Shown piece after piece: positions 15,523 through 24,982 of a DNA stretch of 64,000 nucleotides. The position numbers were made by a program, and so were the translations under genes. The notes beneath the pieces are model-generated. The model was not told where the DNA came from and searched no databases. It saw only the letters and a list, made by a program, of their open reading frames with translations. The stretch spans positions 1,550,001-1,614,000 of the forward strand of contig CAVUQC010000007.1 in NCBI GenBank assembly GCA_963743575.1, given 5' to 3'. Position 1 is the first letter of the stretch, and each line of letters starts with the position of its first letter. This DNA is from DASUPK01 sp963743575 (GTDB lineage Bacteria; Actinomycetota; Thermoleophilia; Solirubrobacterales; 70-9).

Positions 15523-17685
15523 CTAGGGCCTTCCGTCCGCAGTTCCTAGCCCGACGGGCTCGATGTCGACGCTGGGCAGTCGCCGCTCGAGCCAGCTCGG
15601 GATCCACCAGTTGCGATCTCCGAGCAGCTGCATGACGGCCGGCACCAGCACCATTCGCACCAGCGTCGCATCGAGCAGGATCGCCGAGGCGAGGCCGATT
15701 CCGAACAGCTTCAGGAAGACGTCCGGTGCGGCCAGGAAGGCCAGGAACACGACGACCATGATGGCCGCGGCGGCTGTGATCACTCGTGCGGTCTTCGCGA
15801 GACCGTCGGCGACCGCTCGGGCGGTGTTTCGGTCCCTGAGGTACTCCTCGCGGATCCGCGACACCAAGAACACCTCGTAGTCCATCGAGAGGCCGAAGAG
15901 GATCGCGAACATCATCACCGGCATGAACGGCGCCACCGGTACCCCGTGGTCGATTCCAATCAAACTGCCAACCGCACCGCCCTTCGAGACCAGGGTCATG
16001 ACTCCATAGGCGGCACTCACCGAGAGCAGGTTCATGATCCCCGCCTTCAGCGAGATGAGCGGTGCGCGGAAGGCGACGAGCAGGAGCAGGAAGGAGAGTC
16101 CTACGACGCCGATTGTGAACAGCGGCAGGCGATCCCTCATGTAGTTGCTCTGGTCTTCGAGCGCGGCAGTGACGCCACCAACGTGGGCAGTTACCCCGGA
16201 GCCGCCCACCGCCTGGGGAATTACGTCGTCGCGAAGGCGGTCGACGAGGTCCTCGGTCTTCTGGTCCTGCGGCGAGTTCTTGGAGATGACCATGACGATC
16301 GCCGCGTCACCATTCGAGTTGAATTTAGGAGAGGGGACGAACGCGACGCCCGGATCGCGGCGGATGTCGAGGGCCAGTCGCTGAACAGTTGGTCCGTCCC
16401 ATTTGTCCGCAAGCGTCGCGGCCACGACCAGCGGCCCGTTTGCCCCGGGGCCGAAGCCCTTGGTGTTGAGGTCGTATGCCTGCCGGGTCATCGTGTCGGC
16501 CGGGTCGTTGCCCGCATCGGGGAAGCCGAGCCGCATCCCGAGTGCCGGTACGGCGAGGGCCAGGAGAACCGCCAGCGATGCGAGCGCGGCGACCCAAGGC
16601 CGTCGCTGCACCACGTGGCTCCAGCGTGCCGCCGGGGAATCATCGTTTGCGATATTGCCGTCGGCCTTCTTCAAAGCTCGGCCGAGCAGCGGGATCCGCA
16701 GCCGGTCGACCCGCGGGCCGAGGTAGGAGAGCAGAGCCGGGAGCAGGGTGAGAGCCGCAAGGGCCACGACGAGCACAGCGATCGAGGCCGAGATCGCAAT
16801 CCCGTACATGTAGGTCAGGCCGGTGAGGCACAGCCCGAGCACCGCGATGACCACCGTGGAGCCGGCGATGATCACGCTGCGGCCGGCGGTGGAGACCGCC
16901 TCGACCACGGCGTCGTGGGGGTCCTTGCCTTCGCTCATCGCGGAGCGAAACCTGGTCAACACGAGGAGGGCGTAGTCGATACCGACGCCGATCCCGATCA
17001 GCCCCGATACCGCCGTCGTCCAGTTGGGAACGTTGATGACGTTGGCGAGCAGCGCGATCAGGCCGCCGGAGCTGATTCCGAGGCCGACCAGCGCGATCGC
17101 CAGCGGCAGCCCGGCTGCTACCAGCGATCCGAAGGCGATCAGCAGCACGATTGCGGCGCCCAGGAAGCCGATCCCCTCCGGGCTCGATTGGGTCTGCGCC
17201 GCGTAGATCGGGTCGCCCCCCAGCTTCAGCTCGAGTCCGTGTCCATCGTTGGACTCGGCGGCGTCGATCAGCTTCATGCCATCCGCCTTCTTGAACTCCC
17301 AGCCGGGAACGGTCATCGGCAGCGTGGTGGAGCCGATCTTTCCGTCCTTGGAATATCGGAAGGGGGTATGCGGAGCGATGTGGTTGACGTTCTGCGCCTC
17401 CGCGAGGAAGCCGTCGACCCCGGCCTTTGCGCCCGGACTGCGGGCGCCCGCCGCGTCCTTCCAGACGACGTAGATCTCCTGTGCCGAGTAGCCGCTGAAG
17501 CGGTTCTTGGTGATGTCGCTGGCAGCCCTCGACTCCGAGTTCGGCGTGTCGTAGTTGGCCTTGAACTCTCCCTTCAGTGCCGAGCCGACGCCGATGATCA
17601 GGGTCGCCCCCACGATCCAGCCGAGGACCATACGGCCCCGCCGGCGATAGGCGACGTCGGCCAGTCGTGCTAGCTGCTGGGTCAT
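15523..17685 (-). CDS. MMPL-family RND transporter
   Basis: 720 residues with two MMPL halves, each one helix, a large external loop and a group of five helices. Signature stretches are IGIGVGIDYALLVLTRFRSAM in the first half and ILFGLSMDYEVFLVSRIREEYL in the second. MMPL proteins export lipids or hydrophobic compounds using the proton gradient; in Actinobacteria they often serve the cell envelope or natural-product export. It is the last gene of a minus-strand block running histidine kinase, two response regulators, small protein, transporter, and is probably their output. It ends about 140 bases from the tRNA terminator. Substrate unknown. Confidence 0.87.
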   Translation of the reverse strand: MTQQLARLADVAYRRRGRMVLGWIVGATLIIGVGSALKGEFKANYDTPNSESRAASDITKNRFSGYSAQEIYVVWKDAAGARSPGAKAGVDGFLAEAQNVNHIAPHTPFRYSKDGKIGSTTLPMTVPGWEFKKADGMKLIDAAESNDGHGLELKLGGDPIYAAQTQSSPEGIGFLGAAIVLLIAFGSLVAAGLPLAIALVGLGISSGGLIALLANVINVPNWTTAVSGLIGIGVGIDYALLVLTRFRSAMSEGKDPHDAVVEAVSTAGRSVIIAGSTVVIAVLGLCLTGLTYMYGIAISASIAVLVVALAALTLLPALLSYLGPRVDRLRIPLLGRALKKADGNIANDDSPAARWSHVVQRRPWVAALASLAVLLALAVPALGMRLGFPDAGNDPADTMTRQAYDLNTKGFGPGANGPLVVAATLADKWDGPTVQRLALDIRRDPGVAFVPSPKFNSNGDAAIVMVISKNSPQDQKTEDLVDRLRDDVIPQAVGGSGVTAHVGGVTAALEDQSNYMRDRLPLFTIGVVGLSFLLLLVAFRAPLISLKAGIMNLLSVSAAYGVMTLVSKGGAVGSLIGIDHGVPVAPFMPVMMFAILFGLSMDYEVFLVSRIREEYLRDRNTARAVADGLAKTARVITAAAAIMVVVFLAFLAAPDVFLKLFGIGLASAILLDATLVRMVLVPAVMQLLGDRNWWIPSWLERRLPSVDIEPVGLGTADGRP

Positions 17686-17709
17686 TCGAAGTCCTTCCTC
17701 TGTCGGGGC

Positions 17710-17943
17710 TCAGCCGTGGTTGGCTCCAGAGAGCTCGGCGCGGAGCGTCGCTATCTCGGTGACCCAGGCGATCACGAAGAACTCATGCCAGCGCTCTATC
17801 TCGATCTCGATGTCGCGGCGGTAGGCCTCGATGTCAACGACCCCGCTGCCACCCGCCGCTTCCAGCTCTGCCTCTAGTTCGATGAGGTGATCGCGAGCTT
17901 CGGAGGCCGTCATCGTCACCACGTCGATGTGATTTCCAAACAT
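17710..17943 (-). CDS. small acidic helical protein, unknown
   Basis: 77 residues from ATG 17943. The sequence is rich in Glu, Ala, Leu and Ile and should be mostly helical (SEARDHLIELEAELEAAGG, then DIEAYRRDIEIEIERWHEFFVIAWVTEIATLRAEL). There is no signal peptide. It lies between the LuxR-type regulator and the MMPL transporter, 24 bases from the latter, so it is probably co-transcribed and may assist the signalling block or pump. An earlier ATG at 17964 would add seven residues. I do not recognise a family. Confidence 0.55.
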   Translation of the reverse strand: MFGNHIDVVTMTASEARDHLIELEAELEAAGGSGVVDIEAYRRDIEIEIERWHEFFVIAWVTEIATLRAELSGANHG

Positions 17944-18014
17944 GGCGCGAGGTTGCCACCGCACCGTGGGCTGGACAATGAGGCTGCCCGGCGTTCGCGG
18001 GTGGGGTTAACCCG

Positions 18015-18680
18015 TCAAGCGCGAAGGAAGGCGAGCACCGCCAGAACGCGGCGGTGATCCTCCGCATCCTGAGCGAGATCGAGCTTCGAGAAGATGCTGC
18101 TGATGTGCTTCTCGACCGCCCCCTCCGTGATCACCAGCTCGGCGGCGATCGCGCGATTCGAGCGGCCTTCGGCCATCAGCGAGAGAACCTCCCGCTCGCG
18201 CGGGCTCAGGCTCTCCAGAGGGTCCTCCTGCCGCCGCCGGCCGAGCAGGCGTGCCACGACCTCCGGATCGAGAACCGAGCCTCCCTCGGCAACCCGATGC
18301 ACCGAATCGGTGAATCGCTCGACGTCGACAACTCTGTCCTTGAGCAGGTATCCGACGCCCTGGGCGCTGCCGCCGACGAGATCGAGGGCGTAGCCGTCTT
18401 CCACGTACTGGCTCAAGACCAGCACTCCTGTCTCCGGCATCTCGCCGCGAATCTGCAATGCGGCGCGCAGTCCGTCATCGGCGTTGCCCGGCGGCATTCG
18501 GATGTCGACGATGGCGACGTCGGGCTTGTGCGCCCTTACCTTGCGCACGAGCTCTTCGGCATCGGAAGCTTGGCCAACCACCTCGTAGCCCGCGTCGTCG
18601 AGCAAGCGGACGATCCCCTCCCGGAAGAGGACCGAGTCGTCGGCTACGACGACGCGACCGGGTTCTTGCAGCGGATTCAT
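18015..18680 (-). CDS. NarL/LuxR-family response regulator
   Basis: 221 residues. The receiver domain has the acidic pair in VVVADDSVLFREGIV, the phospho-acceptor Asp in VAIVDIRMPP and the Lys in YLLKDRV. The C-terminal LuxR helix-turn-helix is SLSPREREVLSLMAEGRSNRAIAAELVITEGAVEKHISSIFSKL. It should bind DNA after phosphorylation by the nearby HisKA_3 kinase, the usual partner for this family. I chose ATG 18680 because GAGGTGA sits at good spacing; a TTG at 18695 would overlap the upstream regulator gene. Probable target: the MMPL gene downstream. Confidence 0.9.
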   Translation of the reverse strand: MNPLQEPGRVVVADDSVLFREGIVRLLDDAGYEVVGQASDAEELVRKVRAHKPDVAIVDIRMPPGNADDGLRAALQIRGEMPETGVLVLSQYVEDGYALDLVGGSAQGVGYLLKDRVVDVERFTDSVHRVAEGGSVLDPEVVARLLGRRRQEDPLESLSPREREVLSLMAEGRSNRAIAAELVITEGAVEKHISSIFSKLDLAQDAEDHRRVLAVLAFLRA

Positions 18681-18687
18681 CGTCACC

Positions 18688-19041
18688 TCAGGCAAGTAGC
18701 TCCCTGAGCGCAGGACCGCTCAACTCTGATTTGGGGATGAATCCGCGTGCCGAGGACTCCGCAAGGGCACCAGCGAGATAGGAAACGTCGCGGCTGGAGG
18801 TGAGAATGATCGCCGGCCTGTCCTCTCGTCGCTCGAATTGCTCCGCGGCCTGCACTCCGTCGAGATCGGGAAGCTGGATGTCGAGCAGGACGATGTCTGG
18901 ACCCAGTTCCCGTGCCGCCGCGATAGCCGAAGCCGCATCCGCGGCTTCGCCGATGACCTCGAACCCTTCGGCGGTGAGGAATTCGCGGGCGGAGCTACGA
19001 AAGCCCTTGTGATCGTCGACGATCAAAACCGTTTCGTTCAT
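18688..19041 (-). CDS. single-domain response regulator
   Basis: 117 residues, only a receiver domain: VLIVDDHKGFRSSAREFL, phospho-Asp in IVLLDIQLPDLDG, TSSRD and a Lys in GFIPKSEL. It has no output domain, so it may act as a phosphate sink, relay or protein-binding switch. It lies between the kinase and the LuxR-type regulator, seven bases before the latter. Longer in-frame readings upstream overlap the kinase gene in another frame and are not believable. Confidence 0.85.
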   Translation of the reverse strand: MNETVLIVDDHKGFRSSAREFLTAEGFEVIGEAADAASAIAAARELGPDIVLLDIQLPDLDGVQAAEQFERREDRPAIILTSSRDVSYLAGALAESSARGFIPKSELSGPALRELLA

Positions 19042-19094
19042 CCGAGAAGGATTCTCGGCTCGCGAGGCCTGATCGACAATGGGGCTAGCCACAG

Positions 19095-20855
19095 TTATCC
19101 CAGGCCGTTCGCTCGCTGACTCGCCTGCGGTTCGATTGGGATCTTTGCCCGCAGGGTTGTCCCCCCGTCGGGTGAATTGTCGACCCGGAACCCGCCACCG
19201 AGGGTCTCTACGCGGTCGGCCAGCCCACGAAGCCCTCCTCCCGGCATCGGGGTTGCTCCGCCGATCCCGTCGTCCAGGACCTCGATGCAAATCTCGCCGC
19301 CGGAATCGAAAACGCGGACCTGCATCTCTGACGCTTGGGCGTGCTTTGCCGCATTCGCCACGCCCTCCGCGACGACGTAATAAGCGGCAGCCTCGAGCGA
19401 TGCCGGTAGCTGCTGCTCGGGGACGCACACGATCTTGAGGTAAAAGGGCGCCGAGTCGGCGAGCGATTCGAGCGCGGCGGCGAGCCCGCGGTCGGTGAGG
19501 ACCGCCGGGTGGATGCCGCGCGCGAGCTCGCGGAGCTCCTCGATCGCCAGCGCCAGTTGATGATCGGCGGCCTGGAGGCGCCGCTCCGCATCCTCCGGAT
19601 CGATTTTCAGCTGCGATCGCGCAAGGCGAATGGCGAGCGCAAGCGACACCAACCGCTGCTGGGCTCCATCGTGGAGGTTTCGCTCCAGCCGGCGACGCTC
19701 GGCGTCACCCGCCTCGACGATGCGCGCACGGGAGGCGGCGAGCTGCTCGCGAGCGTCGACGTTGGCGATCGCGTCGGCAACCAACTCCGCAAAGCTCGCC
19801 ATCCGCACTTCGGTGTCGGAGGGAAACCCGTCGGGCGAGCTGGTGTTGGTCCCGAGCGCTCCCCAGAGCCTGCCGCCCACCCTGATCGGCGTTGCGACGA
19901 CAGAAGTGATTCCGTAGCGCCGCGCCAGCTCGCCTCGGGGTCCGGTGAGCTCGCCGTAATCATCGATCCGCTCCGCTTGGCCGCTTCGGATCATCCGGTG
20001 GGTAGCACCGTCGCCTTCGAGCGGCAGCTCCATGCCAACTGGCATGGCAATCTGCACACCCGAGGGGTTCCAGTCAGCGACGATCCTCTGCGTCCCGTCG
20101 GCTTCAATTCGGACCAGGTTCGTCGCCTCGCCGCCGAGCACGGTTCCCAGCTCCTCGCACACGCACTCAAATACCTCTTCTGGCTTCGGCTCGCGGGCCA
20201 CGAGGGTGGCGACCCGTCGCAGCGCGGCTTGTTCGCTGAGCAGCGAATGCAGCCGCTCGTGGGCGTCGGCGTTTGCCAGCGCGTCCCCGACCAGCTCTGT
20301 GAAGGCGGCGATTCGGTGCTCGGCGCCCACTGCGAAGCCGCTCCGCCGCTCGCTGGATACTCCGAGCGACCCCCAGAGCTTGCCCTCCACGTAGACCGGC
20401 GCCGAAATAGATGACTCGATTCCGACGGCGCGAATTCCATCAACCAGCGGCCCTGCGGGGACCTTCGCATAGTCCTCGATGCGTTCGGGGCGACCGCTAC
20501 GGCTGAGCTTGACCGCTGACGTCTCCCCCTCGAGTTCGACCACCTGGCCGGGCTTGAATTCCGGCGCATCGGTCATTGGCCACTGGCCGACTACCGTTCC
20601 CTTGCCACCTCCGTCAAAGCGGATCAGGATAGTGCTCGGCACAGCGAGGAGCCGGCCAACCTCCGCGCAGACAAACTCGAAAACGGCTGACGGCTCAGGT
20701 CCGCCGGCGACGAAAGTGGCAACCCGCCGCAGCGCGGCCTGCTCCTCGAGCAGATTGCGGAGCTGCTCGCGCGCGTCTGCGTCTGAGGCGCTCCCCGGCC
20801 CCTTCGCCGTTTCGGGATTCGTGCTCAGCCGAGCCTCCTTGGCCGGTCCCTCCAA
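19095..20855 (-). CDS. GAF-domain histidine kinase (HisKA_3/NarX type)
   Basis: 586 residues, no membrane helices. Two GAF sensor domains (about residues 45-190 and 220-370), each introduced by EQAALRRVATxVA, a repeat showing internal duplication. Then comes the HisKA_3 dimerisation helix with the phospho-acceptor His in ERRRLERNLHDGAQQRLVSL, and a HATPase with ANAAKHAQAS (N box) and DDGIGG / GGLRGLADRVETLGG (G boxes). It is a cytosolic sensor of a small ligand, redox state or light. It heads the minus-strand signalling block and should phosphorylate both response regulators. The divergent flavoenzyme-efflux operon begins 146 bases away and is another possible target. Confidence 0.9.
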   Translation of the reverse strand: MEGPAKEARLSTNPETAKGPGSASDADAREQLRNLLEEQAALRRVATFVAGGPEPSAVFEFVCAEVGRLLAVPSTILIRFDGGGKGTVVGQWPMTDAPEFKPGQVVELEGETSAVKLSRSGRPERIEDYAKVPAGPLVDGIRAVGIESSISAPVYVEGKLWGSLGVSSERRSGFAVGAEHRIAAFTELVGDALANADAHERLHSLLSEQAALRRVATLVAREPKPEEVFECVCEELGTVLGGEATNLVRIEADGTQRIVADWNPSGVQIAMPVGMELPLEGDGATHRMIRSGQAERIDDYGELTGPRGELARRYGITSVVATPIRVGGRLWGALGTNTSSPDGFPSDTEVRMASFAELVADAIANVDAREQLAASRARIVEAGDAERRRLERNLHDGAQQRLVSLALAIRLARSQLKIDPEDAERRLQAADHQLALAIEELRELARGIHPAVLTDRGLAAALESLADSAPFYLKIVCVPEQQLPASLEAAAYYVVAEGVANAAKHAQASEMQVRVFDSGGEICIEVLDDGIGGATPMPGGGLRGLADRVETLGGGFRVDNSPDGGTTLRAKIPIEPQASQRANGLG

Positions 20856-21001
20856 TTATTGCGAGATCGAGCTTAGAGGGGTTCGACACCTGCTAGCCGG
20901 ACATCGCGACGCCAGCTAGCCGCATTCACAGCGGCCCCCTCCGGTGGGACCTTCGATCGGTGTTCGCAAGAACCCCAGATCAATGTGAGTGAGGAGTGCA
21001 A

Positions 21002-22402
21002 ATGAAGTCCAATCTCGAAGGTTCCGATCTCGAAGTCTCGATCGCCGGATTGCGCGCCGAGCTCAACGGCAAAGTGGTCGGCCCCAACGACCCCGGATAC
21101 GACGACGCCCGGGGCGTCTTCTTCACCGGATTTGATCGCCGCCCCGCGGCGATCGTGCGGCCCGCCGATGCATCCGAGGTCGTCCGCGTCGTCAGCCTGG
21201 CGCGCGAGACGGGCGCCGAGCTGGCGGTTCGAAGCGGTGGCCACAGCTACGCTGGCTACGGGACCTCCGAGGGCGGCATCGTCCTCGACCTCTCGAGGAT
21301 GAACGCCGTCGACGTCGATGTCGAGGGTCGCACCGCGCGGGCACAGCCCGGCGTGAACGCCGGCGACTACACCCGTGCGACTGGCGAGCACGGCCTCGCC
21401 ACCGGTCTGGGCGATGCCGCCTCGGTCGGGGTCGGAGGCATCACCCTCGGCGGTGGCATCGGCTTTCTAGTCCGCAAGTTCGGGCTCACGATCGACGACG
21501 TCCTCGGTGCCGAGGTGGTCACGGCCGATGGCGAGCTGCGCGAAGTCGACGAGCGAAGTGCCCCTGATCTCTATTGGGCGCTCCGCGGCGGGGGCGGCAA
21601 CTTCGGAGTCGTTACCGCGCTCCGATTTCGGCTTCACGAGATCGACCACGTCGTCGGCGGGATGCTGATGCTGCCGGCAAGCACCGAGGTGATCGATGGT
21701 CTGATCACCGCCGCCGAGGCGGCTCCCGAGGAGCTGTCGGTGATCGCCAACGTGGTGAAGGCGCCGCCTTTGCCTTTCATCCCCGCCGAGGCGCACGGCA
21801 GTCCGATCGTCATCGCGGTGATGGTCTACGCGGGGGACGCCGAGTCCGGCGAGCGGACGATCGCGCCGATCCGCGCCCTCGCCACACCGCTTGCCGACAT
21901 GGTCCGCCCGCTCCACTATCCGGAGATCTACGAAGGTCCGGAGGGGCCGCGCCCAGCGATCGCCGCCGCGAGGAACGTGCTGATCGATTCCCTGCCCCCT
22001 GCAGGGGCGGAGGCGATTCTCGAGCACCTCGAGACCTCGAGCGCCCAGATGGCGGGGGTTCAGCTCCGGGTCCTCGGCGGCGCAATGGCTCGCGTTCCCG
22101 ACGATGCGACCGCATTCGGACATCGCGGAGCGAAGCTGATGGTGAACGTCGCCGCGACGTTCGAAGAACAGGATGAGCTTCCCGAGCACGAAGCACGGGT
22201 GCAGAGCCTCGTGACCGAGCTCGGAGACCAATCTGCCTCCTACGTCGGATTCCTCGGCGACGAAGGCGAGGAGGGGGTCCGGCGCGCCTACCCCGCGGAC
22301 ACCCTCAGACGCCTCGCCGACGTGAAGCGGCGCTTTGACCCCGACAACCTCTTTCGACTCAATCACAACATCTCACCGGCTAACCAAGGAGCTTCCGAAT
22401 GA
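21002..22402 (+). CDS. FAD-linked oxidoreductase (PCMH/BBE type)
   Basis: 466 residues. FAD_binding_4 domain with RSGGHSYAGYG, where the His is the usual covalent FAD site, then TLGGGIGFLVRKFGLTIDDVL and YWALRGGGGNFGVVTALRF; the BBE tail is RFDPDNLFRLNHNI. The second Cys seen in bicovalent enzymes is absent from the GFLVRKFGL region, so a single covalent link is likely. ATG 21002 has GAGGAG upstream. It overlaps the MFS gene by four bases (ATGA), and an alpha/beta-hydrolase follows, giving an oxidase-efflux-hydrolase operon reminiscent of drug modification or natural-product tailoring. Substrate unknown. Confidence 0.85.
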   Translation: MKSNLEGSDLEVSIAGLRAELNGKVVGPNDPGYDDARGVFFTGFDRRPAAIVRPADASEVVRVVSLARETGAELAVRSGGHSYAGYGTSEGGIVLDLSRMNAVDVDVEGRTARAQPGVNAGDYTRATGEHGLATGLGDAASVGVGGITLGGGIGFLVRKFGLTIDDVLGAEVVTADGELREVDERSAPDLYWALRGGGGNFGVVTALRFRLHEIDHVVGGMLMLPASTEVIDGLITAAEAAPEELSVIANVVKAPPLPFIPAEAHGSPIVIAVMVYAGDAESGERTIAPIRALATPLADMVRPLHYPEIYEGPEGPRPAIAAARNVLIDSLPPAGAEAILEHLETSSAQMAGVQLRVLGGAMARVPDDATAFGHRGAKLMVNVAATFEEQDELPEHEARVQSLVTELGDQSASYVGFLGDEGEEGVRRAYPADTLRRLADVKRRFDPDNLFRLNHNISPANQGASE

Positions 22403-23877
22403 TCACCGAGAACGTCGACACCCGTTGGACCGCCCTTTACGTGCTCTGCGCCGGCGTGCTGATGATCGTCCTCGACGCGACGATCGTGAACGTCGCTCTG
22501 CCCTCGATCCAGGACGATCTTGGGTTCTCGCAGTCGAGCCTCGCCTGGGTCGTGAACGCATACCTGATCGCCTTCGGCGGCCTACTGCTGCTCGCGGGAC
22601 GGCTCGGCGACCTGCTCGGTCAGCGGCGCGTCTTCCTGGCCGGCCTCACAGTGTTCACCAGCGCCTCGGTGCTTTGCGCCCTCTCGCAGACCGAGGGGAT
22701 GCTGATCGCCGCCCGCTTCGTCCAGGGCGTCGGCGGGGCGCTGGCTGCGGCAGTCGTCCTGGGGATGATCGTGACGATGTTCCCCGAACCGCGCGAGCAG
22801 GCGAAGGCGATCGGGGTCTACGGGTTCGTCGCCTCGGCGGGCGGCTCGATCGGCCTGCTGGCAGGCGGCGTTCTCACTGACGCGATCAGCTGGCATTGGA
22901 TCTTCTTCATCAACGTTCCGATCGGGATCGCGACCGCGATCCTCGCCCGGCGGCTGGTCGAGGACCGCCCCGGGATCGGCTGGGATCAGGGAGCGGACCT
23001 GCCCGGCGCCGTGATCCTGACCAGCGGCCTGATGATCGGCGTCTACGCGATCCTCCAGGTCACCGCCGAGGGCTGGATCTCTTGGCAGTTCCTGGGGCTC
23101 GGCGCCGTCTCCGGCGTCCTCGTGGGCAGCTTCCTGCGCCGCCAGGCGCGGGTCCCAAATCCGCTGATGCCGCTGCGCCTGTTCCACTCGCGCAACGTCA
23201 CCGGCGCGAACCTGGTCCTGGCGCTGATGGTCGCCGGAATGTTCGCGATGTTCTTCCTCGGCGCCCTCTACCTGCAGGAGGTCCTCGGCTACAACCCGCT
23301 CCAGGTCGGTCTCGCCTTCCTACCCTCGACCCTGGTAATGGGCGCGATGTCGCTGCGCTACTCCGAGCGGCTGCAGATGCGCTTCGGTCCAAAGCGGACG
23401 CTGCTTCCCGCGATGATCTCGATCACGGTCGGCCTGCTGCTTTTCGCCCGCACGCCGGTCAACGGCAACTACCTCACCGACATCGTCCCGGCGGTGGTTC
23501 TGATCGGCCTCGGTGCGGGCACCGGCTTCCCGGCTCTGATGTCGCTGGCGATGTCCGGGGCAACGCCGAACGACGCGGGTCTTGCCTCCGGCCTCGTCAA
23601 CGCGACCAGCCAAATCGGGGGCGCGATCGGGCTCGCGGTGTTGGCGACGCTGGCCGCCTCGCGCACGGACAATCTGCTCGCAGACGGCAGGTCGCACACA
23701 GCGGCGCTGAACGGCGGCTTCCATCTCGCCTACCTGCTCGGGGCGACCCTGGTCACGGCAGCGATCGCAGTCGCGGTCAAGCTGCTGGATGCGCCGGCGC
23801 CCGCCGAGCTGGCGGCCAAGCACGAGGGCAATGAGGAGCAGGGGATGGGGGCCGAGCCAGCGACCGAGGCCGCCTGA
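22399..23877 (+). CDS. DHA2-family MFS drug exporter (EmrB/QacA-like)
   Basis: 492 residues, about 14 hydrophobic helices. The motifs MIVLDATIVNVALPSIQDDLGFS and WVVNAYLIAFGGLLLLAGRLGDLLGQRRVF are diagnostic of DHA2 antiporters, which pump out hydrophobic drugs or dyes using protons. The ATG overlaps the preceding oxidoreductase stop, so they are translated together. The C-terminal 25 residues are polar and acidic. Co-expression with a flavoenzyme suggests the pump moves its product or substrate. Confidence 0.9.
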   Translation: MITENVDTRWTALYVLCAGVLMIVLDATIVNVALPSIQDDLGFSQSSLAWVVNAYLIAFGGLLLLAGRLGDLLGQRRVFLAGLTVFTSASVLCALSQTEGMLIAARFVQGVGGALAAAVVLGMIVTMFPEPREQAKAIGVYGFVASAGGSIGLLAGGVLTDAISWHWIFFINVPIGIATAILARRLVEDRPGIGWDQGADLPGAVILTSGLMIGVYAILQVTAEGWISWQFLGLGAVSGVLVGSFLRRQARVPNPLMPLRLFHSRNVTGANLVLALMVAGMFAMFFLGALYLQEVLGYNPLQVGLAFLPSTLVMGAMSLRYSERLQMRFGPKRTLLPAMISITVGLLLFARTPVNGNYLTDIVPAVVLIGLGAGTGFPALMSLAMSGATPNDAGLASGLVNATSQIGGAIGLAVLATLAASRTDNLLADGRSHTAALNGGFHLAYLLGATLVTAAIAVAVKLLDAPAPAELAAKHEGNEEQGMGAEPATEAA

Positions 23878-23945
23878 TCCAACGTTGGGCCTGCTTCTGA
23901 GCCACTTCCGCGTGATCACAAAGAACAACACACAAGGAGAAGCAG

Positions 23946-24869
23946 ATGAGCACTGAAATCAGAAAGGCAAACATCGATCCCGAACTACAAGCATCTATTG
24001 CGTTGTTCCCCCCAGCCGATCTGACGGATCCGGTCACGGCGCGCAAGAATCTCGCCCAGCTGGCCGGCGCTGCACCTGCACCCGACACGGCCGACTTGAA
24101 GATCGAGGACCGCATGGTGCCCGCCGATCCGGAGGTGCCGGTGCGGATCTATCGCCCGCACCAGGCGCAGGGCGCCATCGTCTGGTTGCACGGCGGCGGA
24201 TTTGTCATGGGTGACCTGGAGACCGAGCACCCGTGGGCGCTCCAGGTCGCGGAAAGCTCGAGCGCGGTCGTGATCTCAGTGGGCTACCGCCGTGCCCCCG
24301 AGCACAGGTTCCCGGCTGCCCTGGACGACTCGTACGCCGTGCTGGTCTGGGCAGTCGACCACGCGGCTGAGCTCGGCATCGACCCGCAGCGGATCGCGGT
24401 CGGCGGCCACGCTGCCGGCGCGGGGCTCGCCGCCGCGGTGGCGTTGCGGACACGTGACCAGCAGGGGCCGGCGATCCGCTTCCAGCTACTCAACCAGCCC
24501 GAGCTCGATGACCGGCAGGAGACGTGGTCGGCGCGGCACTTCACCGATACGCCGTTTATGACACGTGAGAAGGTCGCGGCATCGTGGCGCCACTACCTTG
24601 GCTTCGCGTCCGCCTCGCCGTACGCCGCCCCGGCGCGGGCCACCGATCTGTGCGGCCTACCGCCCGCCTACATCACCAGCGCAGAGTTCGACCCGAACCG
24701 CGACGAAGCCATCACCTACGCGCTGCGGCTGCTCCAGGCCGGCGTGCCGGTCGAGCTGCACCATTGGCCCGGCACGTTCCACGGGTCGCAGGCGATCCTG
24801 TCCGCCGAGGTGTCACAGCGGCAGATGGCCGAACTCGGCGCCACTCTGCGCCGTGCCCTGGCCCAATGA
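23946..24869 (+). CDS. HSL-type alpha/beta-hydrolase lacking the nucleophile Ser
   Basis: 307 residues with a strong ribosome site (AAGGAGAAGCAG). The hormone-sensitive-lipase group is indicated by the oxyanion motif LHGGGF (His 82) and the cap/acid region EFDPNRDEAITYALRLLQAG, with His in WPGTFHGS. The nucleophile elbow, normally GxSxG, here reads GGHAAGAG, so Ala 156 (codon GCT) occupies the Ser position. As written the protein cannot use the usual Ser mechanism; it may be a non-catalytic binder, use another residue, or be decaying. The frame is otherwise intact. It is the third gene after the flavoenzyme and MFS genes. Confidence 0.82.
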   Translation: MSTEIRKANIDPELQASIALFPPADLTDPVTARKNLAQLAGAAPAPDTADLKIEDRMVPADPEVPVRIYRPHQAQGAIVWLHGGGFVMGDLETEHPWALQVAESSSAVVISVGYRRAPEHRFPAALDDSYAVLVWAVDHAAELGIDPQRIAVGGHAAGAGLAAAVALRTRDQQGPAIRFQLLNQPELDDRQETWSARHFTDTPFMTREKVAASWRHYLGFASASPYAAPARATDLCGLPPAYITSAEFDPNRDEAITYALRLLQAGVPVELHHWPGTFHGSQAILSAEVSQRQMAELGATLRRALAQ

Positions 24870-24982
24870 CGTGCACTCGTCGCAAGAAACTCAGTCATGA
24901 GGTCCATCACCGCTGCCGCTGCGCTGATCCTGGTGCGCCCTGCTGCTGCTCGCGCGAAGCGGCACCCAGCGCCGAACCCGGA

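Noticed and set aside
15946..17673. 575-codon open frame on the plus strand opposite the MMPL gene
   Set aside because: Composition is a mirror of the MMPL codons (Asp/Arg/Gly-rich, no hydrophobic core), and the MMPL motifs on the minus strand are unambiguous.
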